A stretch of 64,000 bases of DNA from Planktosalinus lacus (GCF_014640155.1 NZ_BMGK01000008.1:1-64000); one strand, 5' to 3'. Counted from the first letter of the stretch, positions 27,011-36,436 are shown. The notes: generated from the sequence alone by a model not told the origin. A program made the numbers and translations.

Positions 27011-27379
27011 AAAACAGATGTTAACAGTCGTTTCATAGCACCCCTAAGTTGTGACCCAATACAGGAGTGGTATCAATGTTGCACAAATATAGTCTAATTT
27101 AAGGACGCGTTGTTAAATGCTTGCAGCGAGACAACAATTAGCTATAAGCTCTAAGCAGCAGTGCAGGTTTCTCGCAAATCTACCTACCGGTAGGCAGGGT
27201 CGCTAAGCCGAAAAGCTAGCTTTAACCCCCATAACTAATAATTTTAAATACCCTCCTTCAATTCTTATTACTATTTTAGCGTTTACAAATAAGACCCTGA
27301 AACCATACAAAGGCGAAAATTTATCAGAAATACCAGCCATAGAGGACTGGGGCTGGTAGCAGTTTCTCCGGTTTTTGGG

Positions 27380-28288
27380 ATGAAATCCACCATAAACCCT
27401 CAGCTCATGAAGAAATCGACACCTATAAGTATAGCCACCTGGAATTTTCCCAAAGCCACTATCAAAGCGGGGGAAATGCTGGAAAAAGGAGCCTCAGCCC
27501 TGGATGCCGTTGAGCAGGGTGTGATGGTGGAAGAAGCCAGGTTGAAGAATACGACTGTGGGAAAAGGCGGAAGACCGGACAGGGAAGGGAACGTTACTTT
27601 AGATGCCTGTATCATGTCCTCTAAGGGCGACGCAGGAGCGGTCGCATATTTAAAGAATAATACCCACGCAGTATCCGTGGCCCGTAAAGTGATGGAGGAA
27701 ACCCCTCACGTAATGCTGGTAGGTCAGGGTGCAGATAAATTTGCACAAGAACAGGGATTTGATAAAGAAGAACTTCTAACAGAAGATTCCAAAGAAGCGT
27801 ATCTGAAATGGCTCGAGAATAAAGAATACAAACCCCTCATTAACATTGAGAATCACGATACTATAGGAATGCTGTGTATGGATAAAAAAGGGGATATTTC
27901 GGGAGCTTGCACCAGCTCAGGCCTCTCTTACAAAATGAACGGCCGTGTGGGTGATTCACCTATAGTGGGTTCCGGGCTTTTTGTGGACAATGCGATAGGC
28001 GGAGCCGTTGCCACCGGAATGGGGGAAGCCATCATGAAAAGTGTGGGAAGTTTCCTGATCGTGGAACTGATGCGACAGGGCAAGTCACCGCAGGATGCCT
28101 GCGAAACCGCCCTGATGCGAATCGTCAAAAACAATGTGAATTATAAGGAATTTCAGGTAGCCTTTATCGCTTTGAACAAAGCCGGGGAGGTTGGTTCCTA
28201 CTGTATCCAAAAAGGTTTTTCTTACGTCAAATATAAAAACGGAAGAAATTCGGAAACGAAAAGCAAGTATTTTATAGAGAAGCAATAG
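27380..28288 (+). CDS. N4-(beta-N-acetylglucosaminyl)-L-asparaginase / isoaspartyl peptidase family (Ntn hydrolase)
   Basis: 302 residues from the first ATG. The autocatalytic Thr is in NHDTIGMLC near 163, and GDSPIVGSGLFVDN and ATGMGEAIM are family signatures of aspartylglucosaminidases. Upstream in the same frame, 27305-27379 encodes QRRKFIRNTSHRGLGLVAV and more, a textbook twin-arginine signal, but its first codon is ATA (27305). Either ATA is used as a start, or an ATG to ATA change has removed the export signal. Without the extension the enzyme would stay in the cytoplasm. Confidence 0.88.
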   Translation: MKSTINPQLMKKSTPISIATWNFPKATIKAGEMLEKGASALDAVEQGVMVEEARLKNTTVGKGGRPDREGNVTLDACIMSSKGDAGAVAYLKNNTHAVSVARKVMEETPHVMLVGQGADKFAQEQGFDKEELLTEDSKEAYLKWLENKEYKPLINIENHDTIGMLCMDKKGDISGACTSSGLSYKMNGRVGDSPIVGSGLFVDNAIGGAVATGMGEAIMKSVGSFLIVELMRQGKSPQDACETALMRIVKNNVNYKEFQVAFIALNKAGEVGSYCIQKGFSYVKYKNGRNSETKSKYFIEKQ

Positions 28289-28440
28289 ATTTTTTTTCGT
28301 TTTTCCCCAACTCCAGTGACAAGCATGGGACAAGCTCTAAAAGGAGTCGAAAAAGCCTCTGATATGGAGGTGCTAAATGCCAATAGCTGTATACTGAAGG
28401 CTAACTCAATTGCTTCATCTTTTCACTATCGTTTGAGTCT

Positions 28441-29215
28441 TTGTACTTCTAACATCTAACTTCATTTTGTCTTTTTTCTCTCCTCTATTTTCTTTTTTCT
28501 TATTTCTTATTTTGGAATATAGCTAACGCTCAGTTCGGCCTGTGGCCTCGTGTGGTGCTTGAGTTTTTGGAATTTCCTTTGGATTTTGCCTCGCCAACCG
28601 CTTCGTCGCACGCTGTCGCAGAAGCTTTTTATCCTCCGAATCCGCCTGAGGCGGAGAGGGTGAATAGCGTAGGCGCCCTGAATCCGCCTTTTGGCGGAGC
28701 AAGGCAGAAAGTTTACTGTAGGTTGGGTGCTTATAATTTGGAATTTTTTGTCCTACGTCTTAAGTCCTGTTGTCCTAAGTCAATAATTAGCTCTAAGCTT
28801 TAGGCAGTATGCTATAAGTCATAAACAAACCTTTGTACTTCTAACTTCATTTTGTCTCTTTTCTCTTCTCTATTTTCTTTTTTCTTATTTTGGATTTTAG
28901 CTAACGCTCAGTTCGGCCTGTGGCCTCGTGTGGTGCTTGAGTTTTTGGAATTTCCTTTGGATTTTGCCTCGCCAACCATAAGTTTACTGTAGGTTGGGTG
29001 CTTATAATTTGGAATTTTTTGTCCTACGTCTTAAGTCCTGTTGTCCTAAGTCAATAATTAGCTCTAAGCTTTAGGCAGTAGGCTATAAGTCATAAACAAA
29101 CCTTTGTACTTCTAACTTCATTTGTCTCTTTTCTCTTCTCTATTTTCTTTTTTCTTATTTTGGATTTTAGCTAACGCTCAGTTCGGCCTGTGGCCTCGTG
29201 TGGTGCTTGCTGATT
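28441..29215. repeat. Block of partly duplicated intergenic repeats
   Basis: Three direct, shortening copies of a unit that starts near ctaacgctcagttcggcctg (28523, 28901 and 29170) alternate with TCTCTTT/TCTATTT heptad tracts and taagctc/taggcag tracts. The first copy carries the 143-bp hairpin element, the second its short form. No gene. Confidence 0.85.
28586..28728. repeat. Long-form hairpin repeat (inverted partner of 8384-8526)
   Basis: About 143 bp. At 28969-28999 the same flanks (gcctcgccaacc and agtttactgtagg) are joined with only a few bases between them, so the middle of about 115 bp behaves as a separable module. Confidence 0.85.
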
Positions 29216-29433
29216 GTAATTTTCACAAAACAAAGAAATCCATAAAATGGATTCATTGACCTGATTTATATTTGTTTGGATGGTTTGTTAAAAAAAGATT
29301 TATATTTGAGGAAGCCCCTGGGTCGTTGTTATGATTGGGATGATGACTCCTTTATTTTTTAAATATCCTATTGTTTATGTCACTTATAGGATATGTAAAC
29401 AACTTAGATTTAATTATTGAAAGTACATTCAAA

Positions 29434-30381
29434 ATGGAAAGAGCAATTAGTATAAGAACATCAGTCATCGCATTCACCTTAATCATCCTTGCTTTTGGTT
29501 GTGATGAAGCATCAAACAAAAAAGTAGCGCAAGAAGGAAAAACCGAAACCATTGCTTCTTCTACAAAAGAGCAACAATGGACGCAAGACCAAGCAGATGT
29601 AAAAGCTATGATTGAGCATTTCCTGATAGTAGCGGGCAATTATGACCTCGATGCCATGGATGCTATGATTTTGGATAAAGCAAACGTTGGAAGCATCAGA
29701 CTCATTGACGGAGCGTGGAAAACTTCTACAATAACCATTGCAGAATACTTTGAAAAAAGCAGCAACAATGAGTTGAAACCCTATTTTGAACCGGTAAGAG
29801 ATTGGGACATTAAAATCAGTAAGGGACAACTCGCATTTGTAGAAGCCGATGCCATATTGCACAGTTATGGGGTTCCGCGAAGAAACAATGTTGACTTTTT
29901 TACGCTTATCAAAGAGGAGGGCGACTGGAAGATTTTTAATGTTACGTTTACCTCTACTGCATTGCCCGATGACGAAAAAAAACTCAATATGGAAACTTTC
30001 GCCAGAAGCTATGCACAAGTCTGGAGCGGCGTGCGTCCCGAGTTTGTTGCTATGTTCTTTGAAGAAAATGGAGTATTGCAAGTGAACGAAAGCAAACCTG
30101 CAGAGGGAAGAGCACAAATTGCAGAAGTGGCACAAGGCTTCATGCGCGACCTTCCTGATATGGTAGTGAGGTATGACAGTCTTGTAACTAAACCAACGGG
30201 AACTGAATTTCATTGGACACTAACGGCCACACATTCCGGCCCTGCAGGCACAGGCAACAAAGTAGAAGTAAGTGGATATGAGCTATGGCAAATGGGTGAC
30301 AACAACCGCATCTTAAAATCCCAGGGACATTTCCCAACCGAGGAGTACAATCGCCAACTGGGAATTGAAATAGAAAATTAA
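29434..30381 (+). CDS. Lipoprotein with two SnoaL/NTF2-like domains
   Basis: 315 residues from the ATG at 29434; the longer frame from 29371 adds a region without signal character. The signal peptide ends in LAFGC (Cys near 23). Two similar alpha+beta units of about 120 residues follow (about 50-170 and 185-310), each with the NTF2/SnoaL look (helix, YDLDAMDAM, FFTLIKEEGDWKIFNVTF; then FEENGVLQV and WTLTATHSG). Such domains bind small hydrophobic ligands or serve as polyketide-cyclase-like folds. Function unknown. Confidence 0.8.
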   Translation: MERAISIRTSVIAFTLIILAFGCDEASNKKVAQEGKTETIASSTKEQQWTQDQADVKAMIEHFLIVAGNYDLDAMDAMILDKANVGSIRLIDGAWKTSTITIAEYFEKSSNNELKPYFEPVRDWDIKISKGQLAFVEADAILHSYGVPRRNNVDFFTLIKEEGDWKIFNVTFTSTALPDDEKKLNMETFARSYAQVWSGVRPEFVAMFFEENGVLQVNESKPAEGRAQIAEVAQGFMRDLPDMVVRYDSLVTKPTGTEFHWTLTATHSGPAGTGNKVEVSGYELWQMGDNNRILKSQGHFPTEEYNRQLGIEIEN

Positions 30382-30472
30382 ATACGACCACTTACAGTGT
30401 ATCTTACTAAAAATGAGCAGGGGAGTAGTGATGTTTGGGTTTGTAACCAGATTGAATATTCACGCAAACAAC

Positions 30473-30480
30473 TAGGTTTG
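30473..30480 (+). promoter_or_regulatory. -7 promoter box TAGGTTTG
   Basis: Exact TAnnTTTG match 47 bp before the ATG at 30528 of the interrupted esterase gene. Confidence 0.55.
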
Positions 30481-30527
30481 TGCTTCGAAATCTCCTACTT
30501 TTCATATACTTAACCTTAGGTTCCACT

Positions 30528-31817
30528 ATGAAAACTAAAATAAGAATGATTAAAGACACTACAATGACCAATAGATTAAAGATAGTCTTGGCAATAGGGT
30601 TTATTATGTTGTTTCAACAATTTGTAACAGCACAGGAACACCAAAAGCAACAGTTTTTACAATAAGTTGGTGTTTTGGATAGTCTCTATTCCAACATACT
30701 GAACGAGTCAAGAAAGATCTATATTCAATTACCCGACAGCTATAACCCTGAGAAAAATCAAAAATATCCTGTAGTTTTTATTTTAGATGGAGAGCTATTT
30801 CTTCCAACACTTAGCGATGTGCATTCATATTATAGTGGCGGTTTTATGCCCGAAATGGTACTGGTGGGCATCTCTAATGATAAAAACAGGCTAAGAGACT
30901 TAACCACTTCAACCATAACCACTAATTATGGGATGCCTTTTAATGAAAAAAATGGGGAAGCTCATCATTTTAGAAAATTTATCGAAACAGAACTGATCCC
31001 TTTTATTGAAAAAAAGTACCCGATTACTAATTATAGAACCTTAATCGGTCATTCTTATGGAGGCTTGTTTACTATTTCCACGTTAATCCATCAACCCGGT
31101 TTATTTGCGAATTATTTAGCCATTGACCCAAGTCTGGACTGGGATGACCAAAAACTATTAAAAGACGCACAAGAATTATTTGCTACCCGTACTTATGAAA
31201 ACAAGGCTTTATTTATCTCATTAAGTGGGCAATTGCACATGCAGAACTCTCAAATAACGATTGACAATGTAATGCAAGACACTTCAGATTTTACCTTGTT
31301 CGCCCGTTCAAACATTGCCTTTTCAAACACGGTAAAGCAAAATGCTAAAAACGGTTTGACTTTTGAATGGAAATTTTACCCCAAAGATCTCCATGGCACA
31401 ATTCCTTTTCCATCTATGATGGACGGTTTAATTTCACTTTTTGAATGGTATCAAATGGAAAACACAGATCAAATAAATTCATTTGACACCCCAAAAGAAG
31501 AGCTTTTGAGCATAATCAAATACAGAGAAGAGAAGCTCAAAGAACACTTTGGATATTTTGAACCACCTTACCCTGAAGAACTTTTAAATATGTCAGGTTA
31601 TATGAATATGGATATGCAACAACCGGCAAAGGCGAAAATGTACTTTGAACTTGCGATGGAGTATTATCCTGAAAGCGCAAATGCTTATGACTCTATGGCC
31701 GACTATTATGAAGCACAAGGTGACTACCCTAATGCCATTAAATATGTAACGAAAGCTTTTGAATTAAATGGCAATGATTTCTACAAAAAAAGAATCGAAG
31801 CACTTAAAAGAAAATAA
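30528..31817 (+). pseudogene. Esterase (alpha/beta hydrolase) with C-terminal TPR, interrupted by an in-frame stop
   Basis: One reading frame runs from the ATG at 30528 to 31817 except for a single TAA at 30663-30665. Before the stop is a signal peptide (RLKIVLAIGFIMLFQQFVTAQ, from ATG 30564); after it the mature enzyme begins at once (DSLYSNILNESRKIYIQLPDSY). The enzyme has FILDGE, nucleophile Ser in GHSYGG near residue 137 of the downstream part, DPSLDW, and a C-terminal TPR pair (ANAYDSMADYYEAQGDYPNAIKYV). Either it is a fresh nonsense mutant, or a cytoplasmic form starts at TTG 30675. Confidence 0.75.
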
Positions 31818-31970
31818 CTGAGGCTAATTTTTATAAAATATATGGCAGTTGATGTAGTTACTATCAAGATGAGTGCCCTGCTCAAGTTGAGTAGCGCTTT
31901 GACAGGAAAGTACCATTCAAACAGCCACTACTTGACCAATTTACCGTTGTAAGCCATTTGAACAAAACCT

Positions 31971-32492
31971 ATGAGAAAATCGCTTTTAAACATATCAATA
32001 CTCATTTCAATGCTTTATAGCTGTCAAACAGAAAAAAAATCCGGCGAAAAAGGCGACTATTTGCGTTGGGTTGGAGACATTGAGCAAAATGATCAAATCG
32101 ACCCACCGGAGTTTAAAATTTGTAATGGAGATGACAATATTTTTCAGTATTTTAATATAGGAGAAGGGCCGGTTTATCATGGAGAAAAATCAAAAATCGT
32201 ACACACCTTCCACTCAAAATACAACCCCATAACAGGCAACAATGAAAACGGATTCATTCGAATACGGTTTGTTGTAAACTGTGAGGGAACAGCCGGCAGG
32301 TTCAGGGTTTTACAATCAGATGACACCTATCAGGAAACTGAATTTGATCAAGCAATCGTTTCTCAACTTTTAAACATCACGAAAGGGTTTGAAAATTGGG
32401 AAGTCCTTAAAATAAATGAAACAGTTGTTGATTATTATATGTATTTAATTTTCAAAATAGCAGACGGACAATTAATAGAAATTTTACCTTGA
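31971..32492 (+). CDS. Lipoprotein with TonB C-terminal-like domain
   Basis: 173 residues with a signal peptide ending in LYSC (Cys near 18). Residues 100-150 (GFIRIRFVVNCEGTAGRFRVLQ, then a helix and a tryptophan) resemble the C-terminal domain of TonB-type proteins, but there is no membrane anchor plus proline spacer. The stop overlaps the next gene's ATG by one base, so the two are coupled. Confidence 0.7.
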   Translation: MRKSLLNISILISMLYSCQTEKKSGEKGDYLRWVGDIEQNDQIDPPEFKICNGDDNIFQYFNIGEGPVYHGEKSKIVHTFHSKYNPITGNNENGFIRIRFVVNCEGTAGRFRVLQSDDTYQETEFDQAIVSQLLNITKGFENWEVLKINETVVDYYMYLIFKIADGQLIEILP

Positions 32493-33352
32493 TGAAGCAT
32501 ATTTTCATACTAGCAGTGTTTTTATCATCTTCTATGGCTTTCACACAAAATTGCGAGGCTTACAAATATTATGGAGATACCTTAAAATACAAAGCGTGCA
32601 ACAAAGCAAAAGAAGCGGCAGGGCACTATCAATTCAGTAAAGAATACCAAATAGCTTTGGATGAATCATTAGAAATTGACCCCACTTTTGACCACGCATA
32701 TTTTGCAAAATCTATTGCTTATTTAAAAAGCGGGGATTTTGTGACCTGGAAAAGACTCATCGATCAGGCCGTTCAATACAATCCAAAAGAACACCTGGGG
32801 TATAGAGGTTGGTGTCGCTATCAATTTTTTAGAGATTACAAAGGCGCAATCAGAGACATTGAAAAGCTGGATCGTTTAGTAGACTACGATATAGGGCAGT
32901 CTCAAAATGGAACCTATCATTTGAATATTGCTAAAGGCTTATGTTATAAAGCAATTGGAGAAAAAGACAAAGCCATAGAAATCATAGAAAAACAAATCAA
33001 ACTCAACGAAGAAGAGAATTTTGTTGGAGCTTATGACTATGTACATCTTGGGGTGCTCTATTTAGAAACCGGAAAATTTGAAAAAGCCATAGAGACGTTC
33101 AAGAAACAAACGCACTATAATGAATTGGCTGAAAATCAATATTATTTAGCGTTAACGCATCAAAAGCTGGGAAACAAAAATGAGTCCCTAGCTTGTCTAA
33201 AAAAAGCAAAGGAGCTTTATATTGGTAAAAGAAGAATGTTTGACACCTATTCAAACCCTATGGACAAAATATATTTAGAGGATATTGAAAATAAATTAAA
33301 AACGCCTTTCAACCCTCCCGATGGCAGGAGTCCTGCAGTCCTAAGTCAATAA
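32492..33352 (+). CDS. Exported TPR protein with repeat-derived C-terminus
   Basis: 286 residues from the ATG at 32492 (the TTG codon before it is rejected because the ATG overlaps the previous stop). A signal peptide (about 1-18) is followed by about six TPR units (30-250: SKEYQIALDESLEIDPTFDHAYF, GKFEKAIETFKKQ and others). The last 10 residues (after FNPPDG) are encoded by intergenic repeat DNA that continues past the stop, so the native C-terminus seems replaced. Confidence 0.82.
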   Translation: MKHIFILAVFLSSSMAFTQNCEAYKYYGDTLKYKACNKAKEAAGHYQFSKEYQIALDESLEIDPTFDHAYFAKSIAYLKSGDFVTWKRLIDQAVQYNPKEHLGYRGWCRYQFFRDYKGAIRDIEKLDRLVDYDIGQSQNGTYHLNIAKGLCYKAIGEKDKAIEIIEKQIKLNEEENFVGAYDYVHLGVLYLETGKFEKAIETFKKQTHYNELAENQYYLALTHQKLGNKNESLACLKKAKELYIGKRRMFDTYSNPMDKIYLEDIENKLKTPFNPPDGRSPAVLSQ

Positions 33353-33870
33353 ATTAGCTGTAAGCTCTAAGCTTTAGGCAGTATGCTATAAGCATAAACA
33401 AAGCTTTGTACTTCTAACTTCATTTTGTCTCTTTTCTCTTCTCTCTTTTCTCTTTTCTCTATTCTAAACCCCGTCTTACGTCCTAAGTCCTGCTGTCCTA
33501 AGTCAATAAATTAGCTCTAAGCTTTAGGCAGTAGGCTATAAGCATAAACAAAGCTTTGTACTTCTAACTTCATTCTGTCTCTTTTCTCTTCTCTATTTTC
33601 TCTATTCTATACCCCCGTCCTACGTCTTACGTCCTGCAGTCCTATGTCTTAATACTTAATACTTTATACTTAATACTATTTTTATTAGTCTCTTTTCTCT
33701 TCTCTATTTTCTCTATTCTAAGACCCCGTCCTAAGTCAATAAATTAGCTGTAAGCTCTAAGCTTTAGGCAGTAAGCGGTAAGTCATAAAAAATCTTTGTA
33801 CTTCTAACTTCTAACTTCATTTTGTCTCTTTTCTCTTCTCTATTTTCTCTCTTCTAAACCAAGGGTGAGC
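33325..33870. repeat. Heptad-phased intergenic repeat block
   Basis: Three to four copies of a module: TAAGCTC/TAAGCTT/TAGGCAG units, then cttctaacttc, then TCTCTTT/TCTCTTC/TCTATTT units, then GTCCTAC/GTCTTAC units and TACTTAA units. Each segment has a 7-base period with occasional 6- or 8-base units. No gene. Confidence 0.85.
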
Positions 33871-34115
33871 GACACTTTATCCCTTTTTTCTCAACATTGG
33901 ACGAAAACTTGAACACCCTTTTTTAATTTTCCCTATTTTTAATAAAGAATGACAGAGTGATGTTGGGTTATTTTTCATCATTCTGTTTTTTCTAGCCTAC
34001 TCCTCAAAACTCATCCACCTATACTGTAGCTTCCCGAAGCGGGTAAGTTCTTTTATATATACGGATTTATTAACCAGTTATATTTTTATTAACCAATTCT
34101 AAATTTTGTTTTATT

Positions 34116-34670
34116 ATGAAAAAAGTGATGAGTATTTTGAGCAGGCTTGGCCTTCTGGCTTTAGCAACAGGTTTTATGGTCGTGTTTTCCGGCTGTCAAA
34201 AAGAGGATATAGATGTCCAAAGTGAAAGTTTGGTAATCAAGTCTTCCGCAACAATGACCATGGCCAGTGGTCAGGGAACTTTAGTTCTCGAAGACACCCC
34301 GATTAGCGGGGAGGGTTTTCGGCATTTTACTTTCCAGGCTAGGGTAAAACCGAACGGAAGCGTAGATGGTAGCGGTATCCTTACCCATATTGGTGGTGTC
34401 CGAAATGCAAGTTTTGATATTGACTGCTTATCAGTCAACGAAAATCATGCTATTTTGTCGGGTGTTATCACCCGGGATAACCAGTTTCCCTCAAATGAAG
34501 GAGGACTTATCTGGTTTGAAGTATTTGATAACGGGGAAGGCGCCAATGCAGATCCTGATCAAATATCAGTAGCGTACTTGGGAACAAATCCTGCAACCTA
34601 CAACTGTGCCAACGATTTTGATGTCCCGAGCTATGAGATATTAGGAGGCAATATACAGGTGAGAGAATAA
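34116..34670 (+). CDS. Lipoprotein, unknown function
   Basis: 184 residues with a signal peptide and lipobox VFSGC (Cys near 27). The mature part is beta-rich (LVLEDTPISGEGFRHFTFQARV, GSVDGSGILTHIGG, HAILSGVIT), with a pair of Cys near 110 and 169. I recognise no family. Followed at once by a strong terminator, so it is a single-gene unit. Confidence 0.75.
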   Translation: MKKVMSILSRLGLLALATGFMVVFSGCQKEDIDVQSESLVIKSSATMTMASGQGTLVLEDTPISGEGFRHFTFQARVKPNGSVDGSGILTHIGGVRNASFDIDCLSVNENHAILSGVITRDNQFPSNEGGLIWFEVFDNGEGANADPDQISVAYLGTNPATYNCANDFDVPSYEILGGNIQVRE

Positions 34671-34687
34671 CAAACTTAAAACTTGAG

Positions 34688-34718
34688 AAAAAAACCCGTC
34701 GTAATGATGGGTTTTTTT
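34688..34718 (+). terminator. Terminator after the lipoprotein gene
   Basis: AAAAAAACCCGTC-gtaa-tGATGGGTTTTTTT stem with A and T tracts, 18 bp after the stop. Confidence 0.85.
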
Positions 34719-34769
34719 ATCGCTTTAACTAAAAACAGACTGTTGCTGGGGTATAAAATCCGGCTAAAA

Positions 34770-34860
34770 ATTGAAGGTAAGTCATAAAAAATCTTTGTAC
34801 TTCTAACTTCAAAACTTCATTTTGTCTCTTTTCTCTTCTCTATTTTCTCTCTTCTAAACC
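34770..34860. repeat. Single heptad-phased repeat module
   Basis: Same module as in 33325-33870 (gtaagtcataaaaaatctt, cttctaacttc, TCTCTTT and TCTATTT units). Its right end runs into a truncated gene on the minus strand. Confidence 0.75.
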
Positions 34861-34959
34861 CCCGGTGTCAAGAATGTCAAATGTTGCTGGATCGTCGCTT
34901 TCACATTGAAAAGCCGTTAAACATGGAAATAACATTAGTAAAAAAAGATGTTTTTTCAT
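34840..34959 (-). pseudogene. 5' remnant of a lipoprotein gene
   Basis: Thirty-nine codons: a signal peptide with lipobox LTAFQC (Cys near 19), then ESDDPATFDILDT, after which the frame enters the intergenic repeat (GGLEERK) and stops. The normal lipoprotein would be much longer, so the remainder has been lost at the repeat boundary. Confidence 0.6.
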
Positions 34960-35045
34960 AGCACTTATTTTTATAATAAAAATAAAATTTAAACTGGTAT
35001 TACTTGTGAATTCTCTGTTATTAAAATGTTATATACAAATGATGC

Positions 35046-35444
35046 TTACTCAATATCTTTAGTTTTTATTTCATATTTGTACTTAAATACTCTTTTCATA
35101 GGTTCACTACCAATCCAATCATCATTGACATTGTAGATGTTCTTTCCAGGACTATTCTCTTTATAAATTTTCAGAATCGCTTGGGAAGAATTTCGAACAA
35201 CTACAGAATCATAGTCTGTCAGTGATGGTTGCAAGAAGGTATTGCCAACATCGAAGACCTCTTGAAAAAGTGCAGATTCATTTGGTTGAATCTGAAGTGA
35301 TTTGTTTAAAGATTCATCGAATGAAATAAAATCAATTTTAAGTTCTTGAGTGGTCAGGTTTTCAATATTTGCCTCCATATCAGATACAGGATCACAACTC
35401 ACAAACAAAAATATCATAATAGTAATGGACAAATGATTTTTCAT
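35046..35444 (-). CDS. Small lipoprotein, unknown function (possible cassette gene)
   Basis: 132 residues from the ATG at 35444. Signal peptide with lipobox FVSC (Cys near 17) and a beta-rich mature part (LTTQELKIDFISF, VVVRNSSQAILKIYKEN). No family recognised. It lies between a half-site at about 35030 (atatacaaatgatgctta) and the site at 35502, so it may be the last, edge-truncated unit of the cassette array. Confidence 0.7.
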   Translation of the reverse strand: MKNHLSITIMIFLFVSCDPVSDMEANIENLTTQELKIDFISFDESLNKSLQIQPNESALFQEVFDVGNTFLQPSLTDYDSVVVRNSSQAILKIYKENSPGKNIYNVNDDWIGSEPMKRVFKYKYEIKTKDIE

Positions 35445-35501
35445 ACTGTTTTGTTTTTTTACGTGAAGATGAAAAAAACTCGAAAAGGTTGCGTCAAAAT
35501 G

Positions 35502-35845
35502 AAGCACAACATTAGTTTATAAGAACATCAGTTTCTTATTGTTGATATATTCCATTTCTGTTTAATTCAACAATACCATTTTATAGATGATATACACCCA
35601 TAAAGGCGTATATACAAATAGTATTTTATTTAGTGGGGATATTGCCGGTTATATTGATGTCAAGTTGACCGGCACCACCAAATATATAAAAAAATGTTAA
35701 AACCCCTTTTAATAGATAAGAGAATAAAGAAAATAGAGAAGAGACCACGCCCGTGAATACAATACATAACACGCGATGCAATCGCTCGGGAGCGAAGGAC
35801 ACTCTGTTCCTATTTAGGGGCGAAGCCGTCTACTCGATTGGGCTT
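35502..35845 (-). repeat. attC-like site S1 (copy A of a 320-340 bp site)
   Basis: Boundaries by core complementarity: TTGGGCTT (35838-35845) starts the toxin/antitoxin unit and AAGCCCAAC (36437-36445) ends it; AAGCACAAC (35502-35510) faces the lipoprotein unit. The site begins about 10 bp after the toxin stop. Positions 35507-35839 are nearly repeated at 38349-38666 (S3), and the two copies diverge just after CTACTCGATT. Confidence 0.7.
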
Positions 35846-35854
35846 TCGTACTTT

Positions 35855-36155
35855 TTAATTAATGTCCTTTTTTAACTTGTCAGGATTTTGTCTTGTGTCA
35901 AAGATTGTAATTATTTCTATTTCTTTTCGTTCGGCTATTATTCTGTAGAAAAATGTCGTTTGCTTTGTTACAACACATTTGTAAAGATTATTAAATTCCG
36001 ATGATTTTGGACAACTATCAGGTTGATTTGATATTTGTTTTATCATTTAGTTTAGAAAGAAACTTGTCACGAGTTTTTAAGTTCCACTCTTCTAGTAAAT
36101 ATTGGGATAGCTTTAGAAGTTTTGATTCAGCAAGTTCGGATAAGAATACTTTCAT
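35855..36155 (-). pseudogene. ParE/RelE-type toxin gene with a frameshift
   Basis: Starts at ATG 36155, overlapping the antitoxin stop by one base, and reads MKVFLSELAESKLLKLSQYLLEEW, typical of the ParE/RelE superfamily; the frame then shifts near 36046 and the C-terminal half continues as IKQISNQPDSCPKS, VVTKQTTFFYRI, IEIITIFDTRQNP. The 301-bp span is one base more than 100 codons, so one inserted base explains it. The toxin is probably inactive, although the antitoxin is intact. Confidence 0.8.
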
Positions 36156-36373
36156 TAAGAAATTTTCTTTAGGAATGACTCGTAGGAAACCCTTTTGCCT
36201 TTATCCAATTCCTCAATGCCTTGCTTTATTTCAGATTGCTCTGGCAAAGTCAATTCGTCCCAAAAATCAACTTTCTCTTTTTTTACAAAGTCAGCTACCT
36301 TCTGGATGAAATCAGTATTTTCAGTCTCCAAAATCGTTTTGAGCAGTTCAAGTTTTGTTGTTCGAATATCCAT
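36155..36373 (-). CDS. Antitoxin of a ParE/RelE-type module
   Basis: 72 residues from the ATG at 36373 (seven codons into the longer frame). It is a short, charged helical protein (MDIRTTKLELLKTILETENTDFI, VKKEKVDFWDELTLPEQSEIKQGIEELDKGK) of the type paired with ParE/RelE toxins in Bacteroidota. The C-terminal YESFLKKIS is typical. It precedes the toxin with a one-base overlap. The pair occupies one cassette of the array; toxin/antitoxin pairs are common in integron arrays. Confidence 0.82.
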   Translation of the reverse strand: MDIRTTKLELLKTILETENTDFIQKVADFVKKEKVDFWDELTLPEQSEIKQGIEELDKGKRVSYESFLKKIS

Positions 36374-36436
36374 TATAAAAATTCTTTTAATCAAATGTAC
36401 AAAAAATATGATTCAGTTCCATTTTTTGTCAGTATG

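Noticed and set aside
28326..28460. Short frame beginning ATGGGACAAGC after the asparaginase gene
   Set aside because: About 44 codons, composition not convincing, runs into repeats; may be a decayed fragment but cannot be supported.
30663..30665. Programmed readthrough or selenocysteine at the esterase stop
   Set aside because: The codon is TAA, not TGA, and no recoding structure was recognised; a nonsense mutation is simpler.
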